A stretch of 31,255 bases of DNA, taken from CALAED01 sp937891035. Lineage in GTDB: Bacteria; Actinomycetota; Actinomycetes; Streptosporangiales; Streptosporangiaceae. The stretch spans positions 1 through 31,255 of the forward strand of contig DASQSZ010000178.1 of assembly GCA_035642125.1 (NCBI GenBank), written 5' to 3'. How positions within the stretch are numbered: the stretch's first letter is position 1; every line of letters starts with the position of its first letter. The position numbers and the translations under genes are program-made. Below, in pieces: positions 15,979 through 23,521 of the stretch. The notes below the pieces were generated by a model. That model saw only the letters and a list, made by a program, of their open reading frames with translations. It ran no database searches and was not told the origin of the DNA.

Positions 15979-18417
15979 GTGAGCATCGTCGACGTCTTCG
16001 GGATACGGCACCACGGGCCGGGGTCGGCGCGGGCGCTGTGCCACGCGCTTGCCGACTTCCGGCCCGAGATCGTGCTGATCGAGGGCCCGCCGGAGGCGGA
16101 CGCGATCGTCGAGCTCGCGACCGATCCCAGTATGGTGCCGCCGGTGGCGCTGCTCGTCTACGTACCCGCCGCGGCCGGGCGGCGCGCCGCGTTCTGGCCG
16201 TTCGCCGAGTTCTCCCCGGAGTGGCAGGCGATCCGCTACGCCGGCGAGGCCGCGGTGCCGGTCCGGTTCTGCGACCTGCCGGCAGCTCACCAACTCGCCG
16301 CCGCCCGACCGCCGCCGGACCCATCGATCGCGCCGGACGCCCCGGACCCCCCGGACGCCCCGGGGGCCGAGCCGGGTGAGCCGGGCGCCTCAGTTGCACC
16401 GGATGAGCTGGGCGCTCCGGACGAACTGGGTGCTCCGGATGAGCCAGGTGCTCCGGATGAGCCGGGTGACCCGGATGCCGCCGGTGTACGGCTGGACCCG
16501 CTCGGGTGGCTGGCCCAGGCGGCCGGCTATGACGACGCCGAGCGTTGGTGGGACGACGTCATCGAGCATCGCCGCGACGGCCCGAGTCCGTTCGCCGCGA
16601 TCGCCGAGGCCATGGCCGCGCTGCGGGAACACGCGCCCGCGCCGGCCGCGGCGTACGGGCGGCGCGAGGACCAGCGCGAGGCCTACATGCGCCGGACGCT
16701 GCGGCGCGCCCGCAAGGAGGGCTACGAGCGGATCGCCGTCGTCTGCGGCGCCTGGCACGTGCCGGCGGTGACACGGCAGGTGCCGGCCGCCCACGACGAC
16801 AGGGTGCTGCGCGGACTGCCGAAGGTCAAGGTGGACGTGACCTGGGTGCCGTGGACCCACGGCCGGTTGGCGAGCCGGTCCGGCTACGGCGCCGGCGTGA
16901 CGTCGCCCGGCTGGTACCACCATCTGTTCACCAAGAGCGACCGGCCGATCGAGCGCTGGCTGACCGAGGCGGCCCGGGTGCTACGGGACGAAGACCTCCC
17001 CGTCTCCTCGGCGCACGTGATCGAGGCGGTACGGCTCGCGGACGCGCTCGCCGCCTTGCGGGACCGGCCGCTGCCCGGGCTCGACGAGGTGACCGAGGCG
17101 ACCAGGGCCGTGCTGTGCGCGGGTGCCGCGTTGCCCCTCGAACTGATCCAGCGCCGCATGGTCGTCGGCGAGCGGCTCGGCGCCGTACCGGACCGCACCC
17201 CGATGGTGCCGCTCCAGCGCGACCTCCAGCGCGAACAGCGGCGCCTGCGCCTCAAGCCGGCGGCGCTCGAGAAGGACTACGACCTCGACCTCCGCAAGCC
17301 CGGCGACCTCGACCGCAGCCGGCTGCTGCACCGGCTGCGGCTGCTCGGGGTCGACTGGGGTGTGCCGGGCGAGTCCGCCGTCCGCGCCAGGGGTACCTTC
17401 CGCGAGACGTGGACGCTGGCCTGGCGGCCCGAATTCGACGTGGATCTGATCGAGGCGGGTGCGTGGGGCACCACCGTGCCCGGCGCCGCGACCGCCAAGG
17501 CGCGGTCGCTGGCCGCCGCCGCTGCGGCCAAGCCCGGCGCCCTGCCCGAGCTCACCGCGCTGGCCGAACGCTGCCTGCTCGCCGACCTCGGCGCCGCGCT
17601 GCCCGAAGTCATGCGGGCGCTGGCGGACCAGGCCGCCGCCGACACCGATGTCGCCCACCTCATGGCCGCGGTGCCGGCGCTGGTGCGGTCGCTGCGGTAC
17701 GGCGACGTGCGCGGCACCTCGACCGGGCCGCTGCGCACCGTCGTGGACGGCCTGATGGTACGGATCCGCGTCGGGCTGCCGCCCGCGCTCTCGGGTCTCG
17801 ATGACGCCGCCGCGCGGGCCCTGCTCGACCGGATCGACGGCATGCACGCGGCGCTGGCGCTGCTCGGCGACGACGCGCACACCGGCGGCTGGCGCGACAT
17901 GCTGGCGAGCGCGGTCGACCGGCCCGGCCTGCACGGTCTGATCGAGGGCCGGCTGACCCGGCTGCTGCTCGACGCCGGGCGCCTGACCGATGTCCCGGAC
18001 CGGATGGCCCGCGCGGTGTCGGTGGGCGAGCCGCCCGCCCGCACGGCGGCCTGGGTCGAGGGTTTCCTCGGCGGTGGCGGCGTCGTTCTCCTCCACGACG
18101 AGACGCTTTTGCTGCTGGTCGACGAATGGATCAGTCGCCTGCCGGACGACGCGTTCACCACCGTGCTGCCGCTGTTGCGCCGCACCTTCGGGGCGTACGC
18201 GCCGCCGGAGCGGCGGGCCATCGGCGAACGGATTCGCCGGCTCGGGCCGGCGGCGTCCGGCGGAGGCCGCCCGACCGGCGGGCCTGGCGGGCCCGGCGGC
18301 GCCGACGCGGACGACGTCGACCTGGATCTGGACCGTGCCGCGCCGGCCGTCCGTGCCGTCATCGGCATCCTCGGCTGGTCTTCGGCGTCCGGTGCGAGAC
18401 CAATGGGGCGGTCATGA
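15979..18417 (+). CDS. DUF5682 family protein (YehM-like) with a TraB-like N-terminus
   Basis: The protein is 812 aa from the GTG at 15979. The N-terminal domain starts MSIVDVFGIRHHGPGSARAL, then RPEIVLIEGPPEADAIVELA. This resembles the GxxH-then-E pattern of the TraB/EreA-ChaN-like fold, and a later conserved stretch, ERIAVVCGAWHVPAVTRQVP, has a second His in the place expected for that fold. A disordered insert with five GAPDEP-like repeats lies at about 139-168. The large C-terminal half is helical. The enzymatic role is not established; I infer a possible hydrolase active site of GxxH, E and H. DUF5682 proteins are regularly encoded beside YehL-type MoxR and VWA genes. The stop overlaps a 26-codon ORF (ATGA). 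Confidence 0.8.
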   Translation: MSIVDVFGIRHHGPGSARALCHALADFRPEIVLIEGPPEADAIVELATDPSMVPPVALLVYVPAAAGRRAAFWPFAEFSPEWQAIRYAGEAAVPVRFCDLPAAHQLAAARPPPDPSIAPDAPDPPDAPGAEPGEPGASVAPDELGAPDELGAPDEPGAPDEPGDPDAAGVRLDPLGWLAQAAGYDDAERWWDDVIEHRRDGPSPFAAIAEAMAALREHAPAPAAAYGRREDQREAYMRRTLRRARKEGYERIAVVCGAWHVPAVTRQVPAAHDDRVLRGLPKVKVDVTWVPWTHGRLASRSGYGAGVTSPGWYHHLFTKSDRPIERWLTEAARVLRDEDLPVSSAHVIEAVRLADALAALRDRPLPGLDEVTEATRAVLCAGAALPLELIQRRMVVGERLGAVPDRTPMVPLQRDLQREQRRLRLKPAALEKDYDLDLRKPGDLDRSRLLHRLRLLGVDWGVPGESAVRARGTFRETWTLAWRPEFDVDLIEAGAWGTTVPGAATAKARSLAAAAAAKPGALPELTALAERCLLADLGAALPEVMRALADQAAADTDVAHLMAAVPALVRSLRYGDVRGTSTGPLRTVVDGLMVRIRVGLPPALSGLDDAAARALLDRIDGMHAALALLGDDAHTGGWRDMLASAVDRPGLHGLIEGRLTRLLLDAGRLTDVPDRMARAVSVGEPPARTAAWVEGFLGGGGVVLLHDETLLLLVDEWISRLPDDAFTTVLPLLRRTFGAYAPPERRAIGERIRRLGPAASGGGRPTGGPGGPGGADADDVDLDLDRAAPAVRAVIGILGWSSASGARPMGRS
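16393..16482 (+). repeat. 18-bp minisatellite inside DUF5682
   Basis: Five tandem 18-base units start at 16393, 16411, 16429, 16447 and 16465. The consensus is GGTGCTCCGGATGAGCCG, encoding Gly-Ala-Pro-Asp-Glu-Pro. The third and fourth units differ by one base; the first, second and fifth are more diverged. The reading frame is kept, so changes in copy number would only lengthen or shorten the linker. Confidence 0.9.
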
Positions 18418-18545
18418 CGACTGGTGAGAACGAGAAGTTGCGGCGCATGGGGCTGGGGCTCGGTGGCTGGGGTGGGACCGGTGGGCGGTCATGACGACTG
18501 ATGAGAACGAGAAGTCGCGGCGCTGGCGGCTGGTGCTGGGCGGTC
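18406..18545 (+). repeat. 77-bp tandem duplication of the DUF5682-VWA gene junction
   Basis: The sequence from 18406 (GGGCGGTCATGACGACTG) recurs at 18483. About 53 of the first 61 positions match. The copies include the ATGA overlap and the first 18 codons of the VWA gene. At protein level MTTGENEKLRRMGLGLGG (copy 1) corresponds to MTTDENEKSRRWRLVLGG (copy 2). Confidence 0.9.
18414..18494 (+). CDS. 26-codon relay ORF created by the junction duplication
   Basis: The ATG overlaps the DUF5682 stop (ATGA at 18414-18417) and its own stop overlaps the VWA start (ATGA at 18491-18494). The peptide is a truncated copy of the VWA N-terminus followed by a glycine-rich tail (LGGWGGTGGRS). It is unlikely to have a function as a peptide; it may serve to pass ribosomes from DUF5682 to VWA, keeping coupling intact after the duplication. 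Confidence 0.4.
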   Translation: MTTGENEKLRRMGLGLGGWGGTGGRS

Positions 18546-19657
18546 CGGCCGACGAGGCGACCGGGGTCCGGCTCGAGGGCGACGAGGCGCGCATGGATCA
18601 GGCGCTCGAGGCGCTGTACGGCGCGGCGGGCGGCGCCGCCGAGGCCCGCTACGGCCGGCGCTCGGCGGGGCTCGGCGCGTCGGCGCCGCAGGTCGCCAGG
18701 TGGCTGGGCGACATCCGCCGCTTCTTCCCCTCCACCGTCGTCCAGGTGATGCAGCAGGACGCGATCGAACGACTCGACCTCACCAGATTGCTGCTCGAAC
18801 CCGAGATGCTGGCCGCGGTCGAGCCCGACGTGCACCTCGTCGGCACGCTGCTGTCGCTGAACCGGGTGCTGCCGGAACGGGCCAGGGAGTCGGCTCGGGA
18901 CGTGGTCCGCACCGTCGTCAGGGACCTGGAACGGCGCCTCGGCCAGCGCACGCGGTCGGCGATCGGCGGGGCGGTCGACCGATCCGCCAAGACGATGCGG
19001 CCCCGGCGGCCCGCCGACGTCGACTGGAACCGGACGATCCACGCCAACCTGCGGCACTACCAGCCCGAGCACGGGACGGTCGTGCCCGCCCGGCTGATCG
19101 GTTACGGCCGCCGCCGGCAGGCGCTGCGGCGCGACGTGGTGCTCTGCGTCGACCAGAGCGGCTCGATGGCCGCCTCCGTCGTGTACGCGGGCGTGTTCGG
19201 CGCCGTGCTCGCGTCGCTGCCGTCGCTGCGGACGTCGCTGGTGGTCTTCGACACCGCGGTCGTCGACCTGACCGACCAGCTGCACGACCCGGTGGAACTG
19301 CTGTTCGGCGTCCAGCTGGGCGGCGGCACCGACATCAACCGCGCTGTCGGCTACTGCCGGCGCCTCGTCACCCGGCCGGCCGACACCATCTTCGTACTGA
19401 TCAGCGACCTGTACGAAGGCGGCGATCGCGATGAGATGCTTGGCCGCGTCGGCGCGCTGAAGGCGGCCGGGGCGCAGGTCGTCGTGCTGCTCGCGCTGTC
19501 GGACGACGGCGCTCCGTCTTATGATCACGACAACGCCGCCGCGCTCGCCGCGCTCGGGGTGCCGGCCTTCGCGTGCACCCCGGACGCCTTCGCGGACCTG
19601 ATGGCGGCCGCGGTCGAACGGCGCGACCTGATCGAATGGGCCGAGCGTCACACATAG
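18491..19657 (+). CDS. VWA-domain protein with MIDAS motif (CoxE/YehP-like)
   Basis: The protein is 388 aa. The N-terminal half is helical (QVARWLGDIRRFFPSTVVQV, then LLLEPEMLAAVEPDVHLVGT). The C-terminal half (about 213-388) is a von Willebrand A domain with a complete metal-binding site: D221-x-S223-x-S225 (CVDQSGSM), T280 (GGGTDINRA) and D306 (ISDLYEGG). VWA partners of MoxR ATPases are known to bind the ATPase and select substrates through the MIDAS metal. The ATG at 18491 overlaps the preceding relay ORF. It is the last gene of the operon; the CDF gene starts 41 bases later, with its own likely promoter. There is no signal peptide or membrane segment, so it is cytoplasmic. Confidence 0.9.
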   Translation: MTTDENEKSRRWRLVLGGPADEATGVRLEGDEARMDQALEALYGAAGGAAEARYGRRSAGLGASAPQVARWLGDIRRFFPSTVVQVMQQDAIERLDLTRLLLEPEMLAAVEPDVHLVGTLLSLNRVLPERARESARDVVRTVVRDLERRLGQRTRSAIGGAVDRSAKTMRPRRPADVDWNRTIHANLRHYQPEHGTVVPARLIGYGRRRQALRRDVVLCVDQSGSMAASVVYAGVFGAVLASLPSLRTSLVVFDTAVVDLTDQLHDPVELLFGVQLGGGTDINRAVGYCRRLVTRPADTIFVLISDLYEGGDRDEMLGRVGALKAAGAQVVVLLALSDDGAPSYDHDNAAALAALGVPAFACTPDAFADLMAAAVERRDLIEWAERHT

Positions 19658-19686
19658 TAATAGGCCAACGACTGATCGGCGCCTTT

Positions 19687-19692
19687 TATATT
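19687..19692 (+). promoter_or_regulatory. Candidate -10 of the metal exporter gene (leaderless)
   Basis: TATATT lies 6 bases before the ATG at 19699, the distance expected for a leaderless transcript, and no Shine-Dalgarno sequence is present. The AT-rich patch stands out sharply from the surrounding GC-rich DNA. No clear -35 is visible. Confidence 0.45.
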
Positions 19693-19698
19693 GGTCGC

Positions 19699-20673
19699 AT
19701 GGGCGGCGACAACGGGCACGGGCACGCGCATGGGCAGGGTCATGGCCATGGCGTCATGGCCGCATCGGCCGACGGGCCCGCCCGGCGCCGGTTCCTGGTC
19801 GCCGCGCTCGTCCTGCTGCTCGCCTTCATGGCCGGCGAGGTGGTCATCGGCCTGATCGCGCATTCGCTCGCGCTGATCTCCGATGCCGCGCACATGCTGA
19901 CCGACGCGTTCTCGATCGGGCTCGCGCTTTTCGCGATGCGGCTGGCCGCCCGGCCGCCGCAGGGCGAGTACACCTACGGGCGGGGCCGCGCCGAGATCGT
20001 GTCCGCGCAACTTAACGGATTGGCGCTGCTAGGCCTCGCCGTCTATTTCGTGGTCGAGTCGATCCGCCGGCTGATCGCGCCGCCGGACGTGGCCGGGCCG
20101 TTGGTGTTCGGCACGGCGCTCGCCGGCATCGTGGTGAACCTTGTGGCCAGCGTGCTGATCAGCCGGGCCGGCCGGGCCAGCCTCAACGTCGAGGGCGCGT
20201 TCCAGCACATCCTCAACGACCTGTACGCCTTCATCGCCACGGCGCTGTCCGGGCTGGTCGTCTGGGTCAGCGGCTTCGCCCAGGCCGACGCGATCGCCAC
20301 GATGATCGTCGCCGGGCTCATGGTGAAAGCGGGGTACGGCCTGGTCCGCGACGCCGGGCGGGTCATCATGGAGGCCGCGCCGGCCGGCATCGATCCCGCC
20401 GAGGTCGGCGCCCGGCTGGCCGCCCAGCCGGGGGTGGTGGAGGTCCACGACCTGCACGTGTGGGAAGTCACCTCCGGCTACGTCGCGATGTCGGCGCACG
20501 TGCTCGTCGAGCCGGGCGGCGACTGTCACGCAGTGCGCCGCAACCTCGGCGATGTGCTGCGCACCGTGTACGGCATCACCCACGCCACCCTCGAAGTCGA
20601 TCACGAGCCGGAGGAGCGCGGCGACGCGACGGCCCACTGCGCCGATGCACATGGCCCGCGGCACACCCGGTGA
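19699..20673 (+). CDS. Cation diffusion facilitator (CzcD/ZitB-like) metal exporter
   Basis: The protein is 324 aa. It is a proton-coupled exporter of Zn2+ or a similar divalent metal in the cytoplasmic membrane. A His-rich cytoplasmic N-terminus (NGHGHAHGQGHGHG) precedes about six membrane segments. The transport-site residues are present: D62, H65 and D69 in TM2 (ISDAAHMLTDAFSIGLAL), and H170 and D174 in TM5 (QHILNDLYAFIA). The C-terminal ferredoxin-like cytoplasmic domain is clear (VVEVHDLHVWEVTSGYVAMS). The start at 19699 is the only one that keeps the His-rich leader without non-coding sequence. The stop overlaps a GTG start of the next gene (GTGA), so the two are probably co-translated. 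The metal cannot be fixed from sequence; the H/D set at both sites is that of Zn2+/Cd2+ transporters. Confidence 0.92.
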   Translation: MGGDNGHGHAHGQGHGHGVMAASADGPARRRFLVAALVLLLAFMAGEVVIGLIAHSLALISDAAHMLTDAFSIGLALFAMRLAARPPQGEYTYGRGRAEIVSAQLNGLALLGLAVYFVVESIRRLIAPPDVAGPLVFGTALAGIVVNLVASVLISRAGRASLNVEGAFQHILNDLYAFIATALSGLVVWVSGFAQADAIATMIVAGLMVKAGYGLVRDAGRVIMEAAPAGIDPAEVGARLAAQPGVVEVHDLHVWEVTSGYVAMSAHVLVEPGGDCHAVRRNLGDVLRTVYGITHATLEVDHEPEERGDATAHCADAHGPRHTR

Positions 20674-21662
20674 CCCCCGCGAGGCGGTTAGCATCAAGGG
20701 TGCGCACAAAGGCGGAGCTGGAGCGGGCCATCCGATCCGGCGGACGCGCCGTGCTCATCATCAACACCCGGTCGCGTCGCGGTCGGCGGTTGTTCGCCTC
20801 CGCCCGCCGCCGGCTCGCCGCCGGCGTGGCGCTCGCCGCGGTCTTTCCCGTGCCCGATCCGGTTGAGCTGGGCAGCGTCTTCCGTACGGCGCTCGCGCTG
20901 CGCCCCGATCTGATCATCGTCGGCGGCGGCGACGGCACGCTCAAGGAGGCGGCCGGCCACCTCGTGCACCGCGACGTCGCGCTCGGCGTGCTGCCGCTCG
21001 GCACGACGAACAACTTCGCCCGCAGCCTCGGATTGCCGCTGCGGCTGGCCGGTGCCGCCGGCGTGATCCGGCACGGCAAGGTGGCCGACGTCGACGCCGG
21101 CCTCGTCGGCACCGCCCCCGACGCCGTAACGGGCGACGCCGTGGCCGACGAGGTCTTCGCCAACATGGTCAGCCTCGGCATGTCGGTGGCCGTCGCCGAG
21201 CGCGCCTCGGCCGGCCTCAAGCGCGTCATCGGACGCTCCGCCTACGCGCTGACCGCCCTGCACCGGATGCCGATGCATCAGCCGTTCCACGCCACCATCC
21301 GCACGGCGGACCACGCCTTCGACTTCGTCACCCATCAGCTCAACATCGCCAACGGCGCGCATCACAGCGGCCGGCTGATCGCGCGCGACGCCGGGCCCGA
21401 CGACCGCCGGCTGGCCGTCTACCGGCTCGGCGACAAGAGCCGGCACCGGCTGGCCGGCGCGACGCTGCGGCACATCTTCGCCGGGCATCGGCGCAGCCTC
21501 GACGAGGCGGCGTTCATCACGACCCGCGAGGTCCACGTCGAGACCGATCCGCCGCTGCCGGTCGACGTGGATGGCGAGATCCGCGGCCTGACCCCGGTCA
21601 CGGTGACGCTGCTGCCCAACGCTTTGCGGGTGCTGGTGCCGCTGGACTTCCTCGATACCTAA
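20670..21662 (+). CDS. Diacylglycerol kinase-family (YegS/LCB5-like) lipid kinase
   Basis: The protein is 330 aa. The nucleotide-binding motif VGGGDGTLKEAA (84-95) and the signature LPLGTTNNFARSLGLP (108-123) identify the DAGK catalytic domain. The family phosphorylates diacylglycerol or related lipids at the membrane's inner face. The C-terminal beta-sandwich typical of YegS/DgkB proteins follows, ending in PVDVDGEIRGLTPVTVTLLP. I chose the GTG at 20670, which overlaps the metal exporter stop (GTGA). A second GTG at 20700, 5 bases after TAGCAT, could serve a leaderless transcript. The real substrate is unknown. The gene ends three bases inside the 3' end of the opposing M50 gene. Confidence 0.88.
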   Translation: MTPARRLASRVRTKAELERAIRSGGRAVLIINTRSRRGRRLFASARRRLAAGVALAAVFPVPDPVELGSVFRTALALRPDLIIVGGGDGTLKEAAGHLVHRDVALGVLPLGTTNNFARSLGLPLRLAGAAGVIRHGKVADVDAGLVGTAPDAVTGDAVADEVFANMVSLGMSVAVAERASAGLKRVIGRSAYALTALHRMPMHQPFHATIRTADHAFDFVTHQLNIANGAHHSGRLIARDAGPDDRRLAVYRLGDKSRHRLAGATLRHIFAGHRRSLDEAAFITTREVHVETDPPLPVDVDGEIRGLTPVTVTLLPNALRVLVPLDFLDT

Positions 21663-22411
21663 TATCCGGGCAGGTCGGACAGCTGGGGGAGGGCCGCCGA
21701 CTCCGGGATCATCAGCTGAACGCCGAAGAACAGGGCGAGCAGCGCGACGACGCCGAAACAGGCCACCCAGGCGAGCCCGGGGACCATGGTCAGCCGGGCC
21801 AGTTGGTCGGCGTCGGAGTCCCTGGCCTGCCGGCGGGCCCGTTTTTGCTGGAGTTCGACGACCGGGCGGGCCCCGGCGAGGAGCAGGAAGAAGGCGCCCA
21901 AATAAGCGAAGCCGGCCTGCACCTTGGCGTCGCCGAGCCAGGACACCGCGAAGATGATCGCTCCGGTGCCGACCACGGACACCACTCCGTACACATTGCG
22001 GATCATGATCAGCATCGCGGCGAGCAGCACGATGGCCGTCCACAACATGAGCGTGATGCGGCCGGCGCTGAGCAGCCAGGCGCAGCCGAGGCCGAGCAGC
22101 GGCGGCGTGACGTACCCGGCCAGCGCCGTGAAGATCATGCCGGGTCCGTGCGGCTTGCCGCGCGAGACGGTGACGCCCGAGGTGTCGGAGTGCAGCCGGA
22201 TGCCGTCGAGTTGGCGTCCGGTGACGATGGCCACGAGGGCGTGTCCGCCCTCGTGCGCGATCGTGACGACGTTGCGCGCCATCCGCCAGGTCGGGCCGTG
22301 GACGACCGCGAGCAGCGCGGCGACGCCGGCGGCGGCCACGATCCACATCGGCGGGTCCGGCTGGGTCCCGGTCACCCGATCCCACAGGTCACTGACTGTC
22401 GTCGCGTCCAC
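21659..22411 (-). CDS. M50B-like membrane metallopeptidase
   Basis: The protein is 250 aa. The zinc site is in the second hydrophobic region (TIAHEGGHALVAIVTGRQLD; H53-E54-x-x-H57), followed by about five more membrane segments. The conserved-looking cytoplasmic stretch DSDADQLARLTMVPGLAW precedes the last helix. This is the layout of the actinobacterial Peptidase_M50B-like family. The members are presumed intramembrane proteases; substrates are unknown. The start is GTG 22411 with GAGGG 5 bases upstream. It lies 92 bases downstream of the SBD-HNH gene on the same strand, and is convergent with the lipid kinase with a 3-base overlap of the ends. The gap holds TAATCT as a possible -10 and a GAACGTTC palindrome. 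Confidence 0.8.
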   Translation of the reverse strand: MDATTVSDLWDRVTGTQPDPPMWIVAAAGVAALLAVVHGPTWRMARNVVTIAHEGGHALVAIVTGRQLDGIRLHSDTSGVTVSRGKPHGPGMIFTALAGYVTPPLLGLGCAWLLSAGRITLMLWTAIVLLAAMLIMIRNVYGVVSVVGTGAIIFAVSWLGDAKVQAGFAYLGAFFLLLAGARPVVELQQKRARRQARDSDADQLARLTMVPGLAWVACFGVVALLALFFGVQLMIPESAALPQLSDLPGY

Positions 22412-22503
22412 GGCCGCCCTCTGGTCGATGATGTGGGGCCACAGATTAGTGGTGTTTGCGGATGAACGTTCGGTTGTTCGCCCGAGTCACTACGAGCCCG
22501 TGC

Positions 22504-23379
22504 TTACAGGGCCGGCCGGGTCGGGCCGCGGAAGACCTGGCGGGCATGCCAGTCGAGGTTGCGGCCGTCCGGCGCCGGGAACCCGCGCTGCGGCGCGATG
22601 GCGAGCCGGCCGGCCAGCGCGAGCACCTGATCGCGCGCCGTTGGGGTGGCGCCGACGAAATGGCGTGAGACCAAGATCATGCCGCCCGGCGTCAGGCCCA
22701 CGACCCCACGGTCAAGCAGCCGATGGTGCAGCACGCACAGGCACAGGCAGTTGGTCAGGTCGTCGGTCCCGTCGAACGCCCGCCAGCGCAGCCGGGCGGA
22801 CTCGACGCCGACGACGGTGGTGCCCAGCCAGCCCTCGTAGCCGCAGAACGCGCAGCGGCAGGCATACGCGACCAGGACCTGGCGGCCGGCCATCATCTGG
22901 TCCGGGCCGGGACCGGCCGCCGGATGCGCGAAGTCCGTCCGCACTCCGGTGGCCGCGCACAGTTCGGCGTGCAGGCTGGGCTCGAAGTTGAGGTCGAGCA
23001 AGGCCCGCACGACCTGGCCGAGCAGCGGCGGATCGGTCAACAGTTCCTTGGCGAACGCGGGCGCCAGCCGGCCGACGGCGTCGCTCGCGCGCAGCGCCTC
23101 CTCGTCCGGGCCGGGCGCCGCCGAGCCGTCGGCGGCGGTGACGTCCCACAGCCCTCCGGCCAGCCGGTAAAAGGCCGCCCCCGGGCGCGCCGGTCGAGGC
23201 GGACCGTACTCGGTGAGCAACCGGCCGAGCGGCATCTCGACCTCGCGGAACCGTATCGGCTGGGCACCGTACTTGTGGAGCCGGCCCAGCGCGTGGAGGA
23301 GGAGCAGCGCGTGGGCGGGATCGCGATCGCCGGCGGCGGTGTCGCGCTGTAGTCGGGCGATTCGCTCCAACCACTCCAT
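22504..23379 (-). CDS. SBD-HNH type IV restriction-like endonuclease (ScoMcrA-like), first HNH His replaced
   Basis: The protein is 291 aa. The N-terminal region (LLLLHALGRLHKYGAQPIRF, then EVEMPLGRLLTEYGPP, then FYRLAGGLWDV) matches the sulfur-binding domain of phosphorothioate-dependent enzymes such as ScoMcrA. The C-terminus is an HNH module: CxxC zinc ligands (C176, C179), VVGVESARLRWRAF, N210, and LCVLHHRLLDRGVVGL. The family reads A-A-H-I-R-W where this protein has S-A-R-L-R-W, so the general-base His is Arg197. The later N and H are kept. The enzyme may therefore be a binding protein or inactive nuclease. The ATG at 23379 has no Shine-Dalgarno but a TATCCT 7 bases upstream; longer forms read into promoter DNA. 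No DNA-phosphorothioation genes are in the window. Confidence 0.8.
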   Translation of the reverse strand: MEWLERIARLQRDTAAGDRDPAHALLLLHALGRLHKYGAQPIRFREVEMPLGRLLTEYGPPRPARPGAAFYRLAGGLWDVTAADGSAAPGPDEEALRASDAVGRLAPAFAKELLTDPPLLGQVVRALLDLNFEPSLHAELCAATGVRTDFAHPAAGPGPDQMMAGRQVLVAYACRCAFCGYEGWLGTTVVGVESARLRWRAFDGTDDLTNCLCLCVLHHRLLDRGVVGLTPGGMILVSRHFVGATPTARDQVLALAGRLAIAPQRGFPAPDGRNLDWHARQVFRGPTRPAL

Positions 23380-23386
23380 AAGCGGC

Positions 23387-23392
23387 AGGATA
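23387..23392 (-). promoter_or_regulatory. Candidate -10 of the SBD-HNH gene (leaderless)
   Basis: TATCCT on the minus strand ends 7 bases before the ATG at 23379, with no Shine-Dalgarno sequence between them. No -35 is found at standard spacing. The 142-base divergent region also carries TTGACA on the plus strand at 23416-23421, without a clear -10 partner. Confidence 0.35.
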
Positions 23393-23459
23393 GTCAGGGA
23401 AAAGTCAGGCCGGTATTGACAAGGTCCCGGCAATGGTTGTCCCAACCCCCGGATGACGA

Positions 23460-23488
23460 TCTCGTCCCGTTCCTAATCTCTCGTCCCG
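23460..23488 (+). repeat. Direct repeat TCTCGTCCCG upstream of the sigma-like gene
   Basis: TCTCGTCCCG occurs at 23460-23469 and again at 23479-23488, 19 bases start to start, about two helical turns apart. It lies 33-60 bases before the start codon. It could be a regulator site or the core of a promoter read by an alternative sigma factor. Confidence 0.4.
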
Positions 23489-23521
23489 GAAATTCATGAC
23501 GGGCCCAGAGGAGCCTTCGTG

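Noticed and set aside
16393..16482. CRISPR-like array
   Set aside because: The units are contiguous 18-mers without spacers and in frame inside a gene; this is a minisatellite.
20694..22385. 563-codon minus-strand ORF across the lipid kinase and M50 genes
   Set aside because: It overlaps two well-supported genes in other frames and has no recognisable domain.
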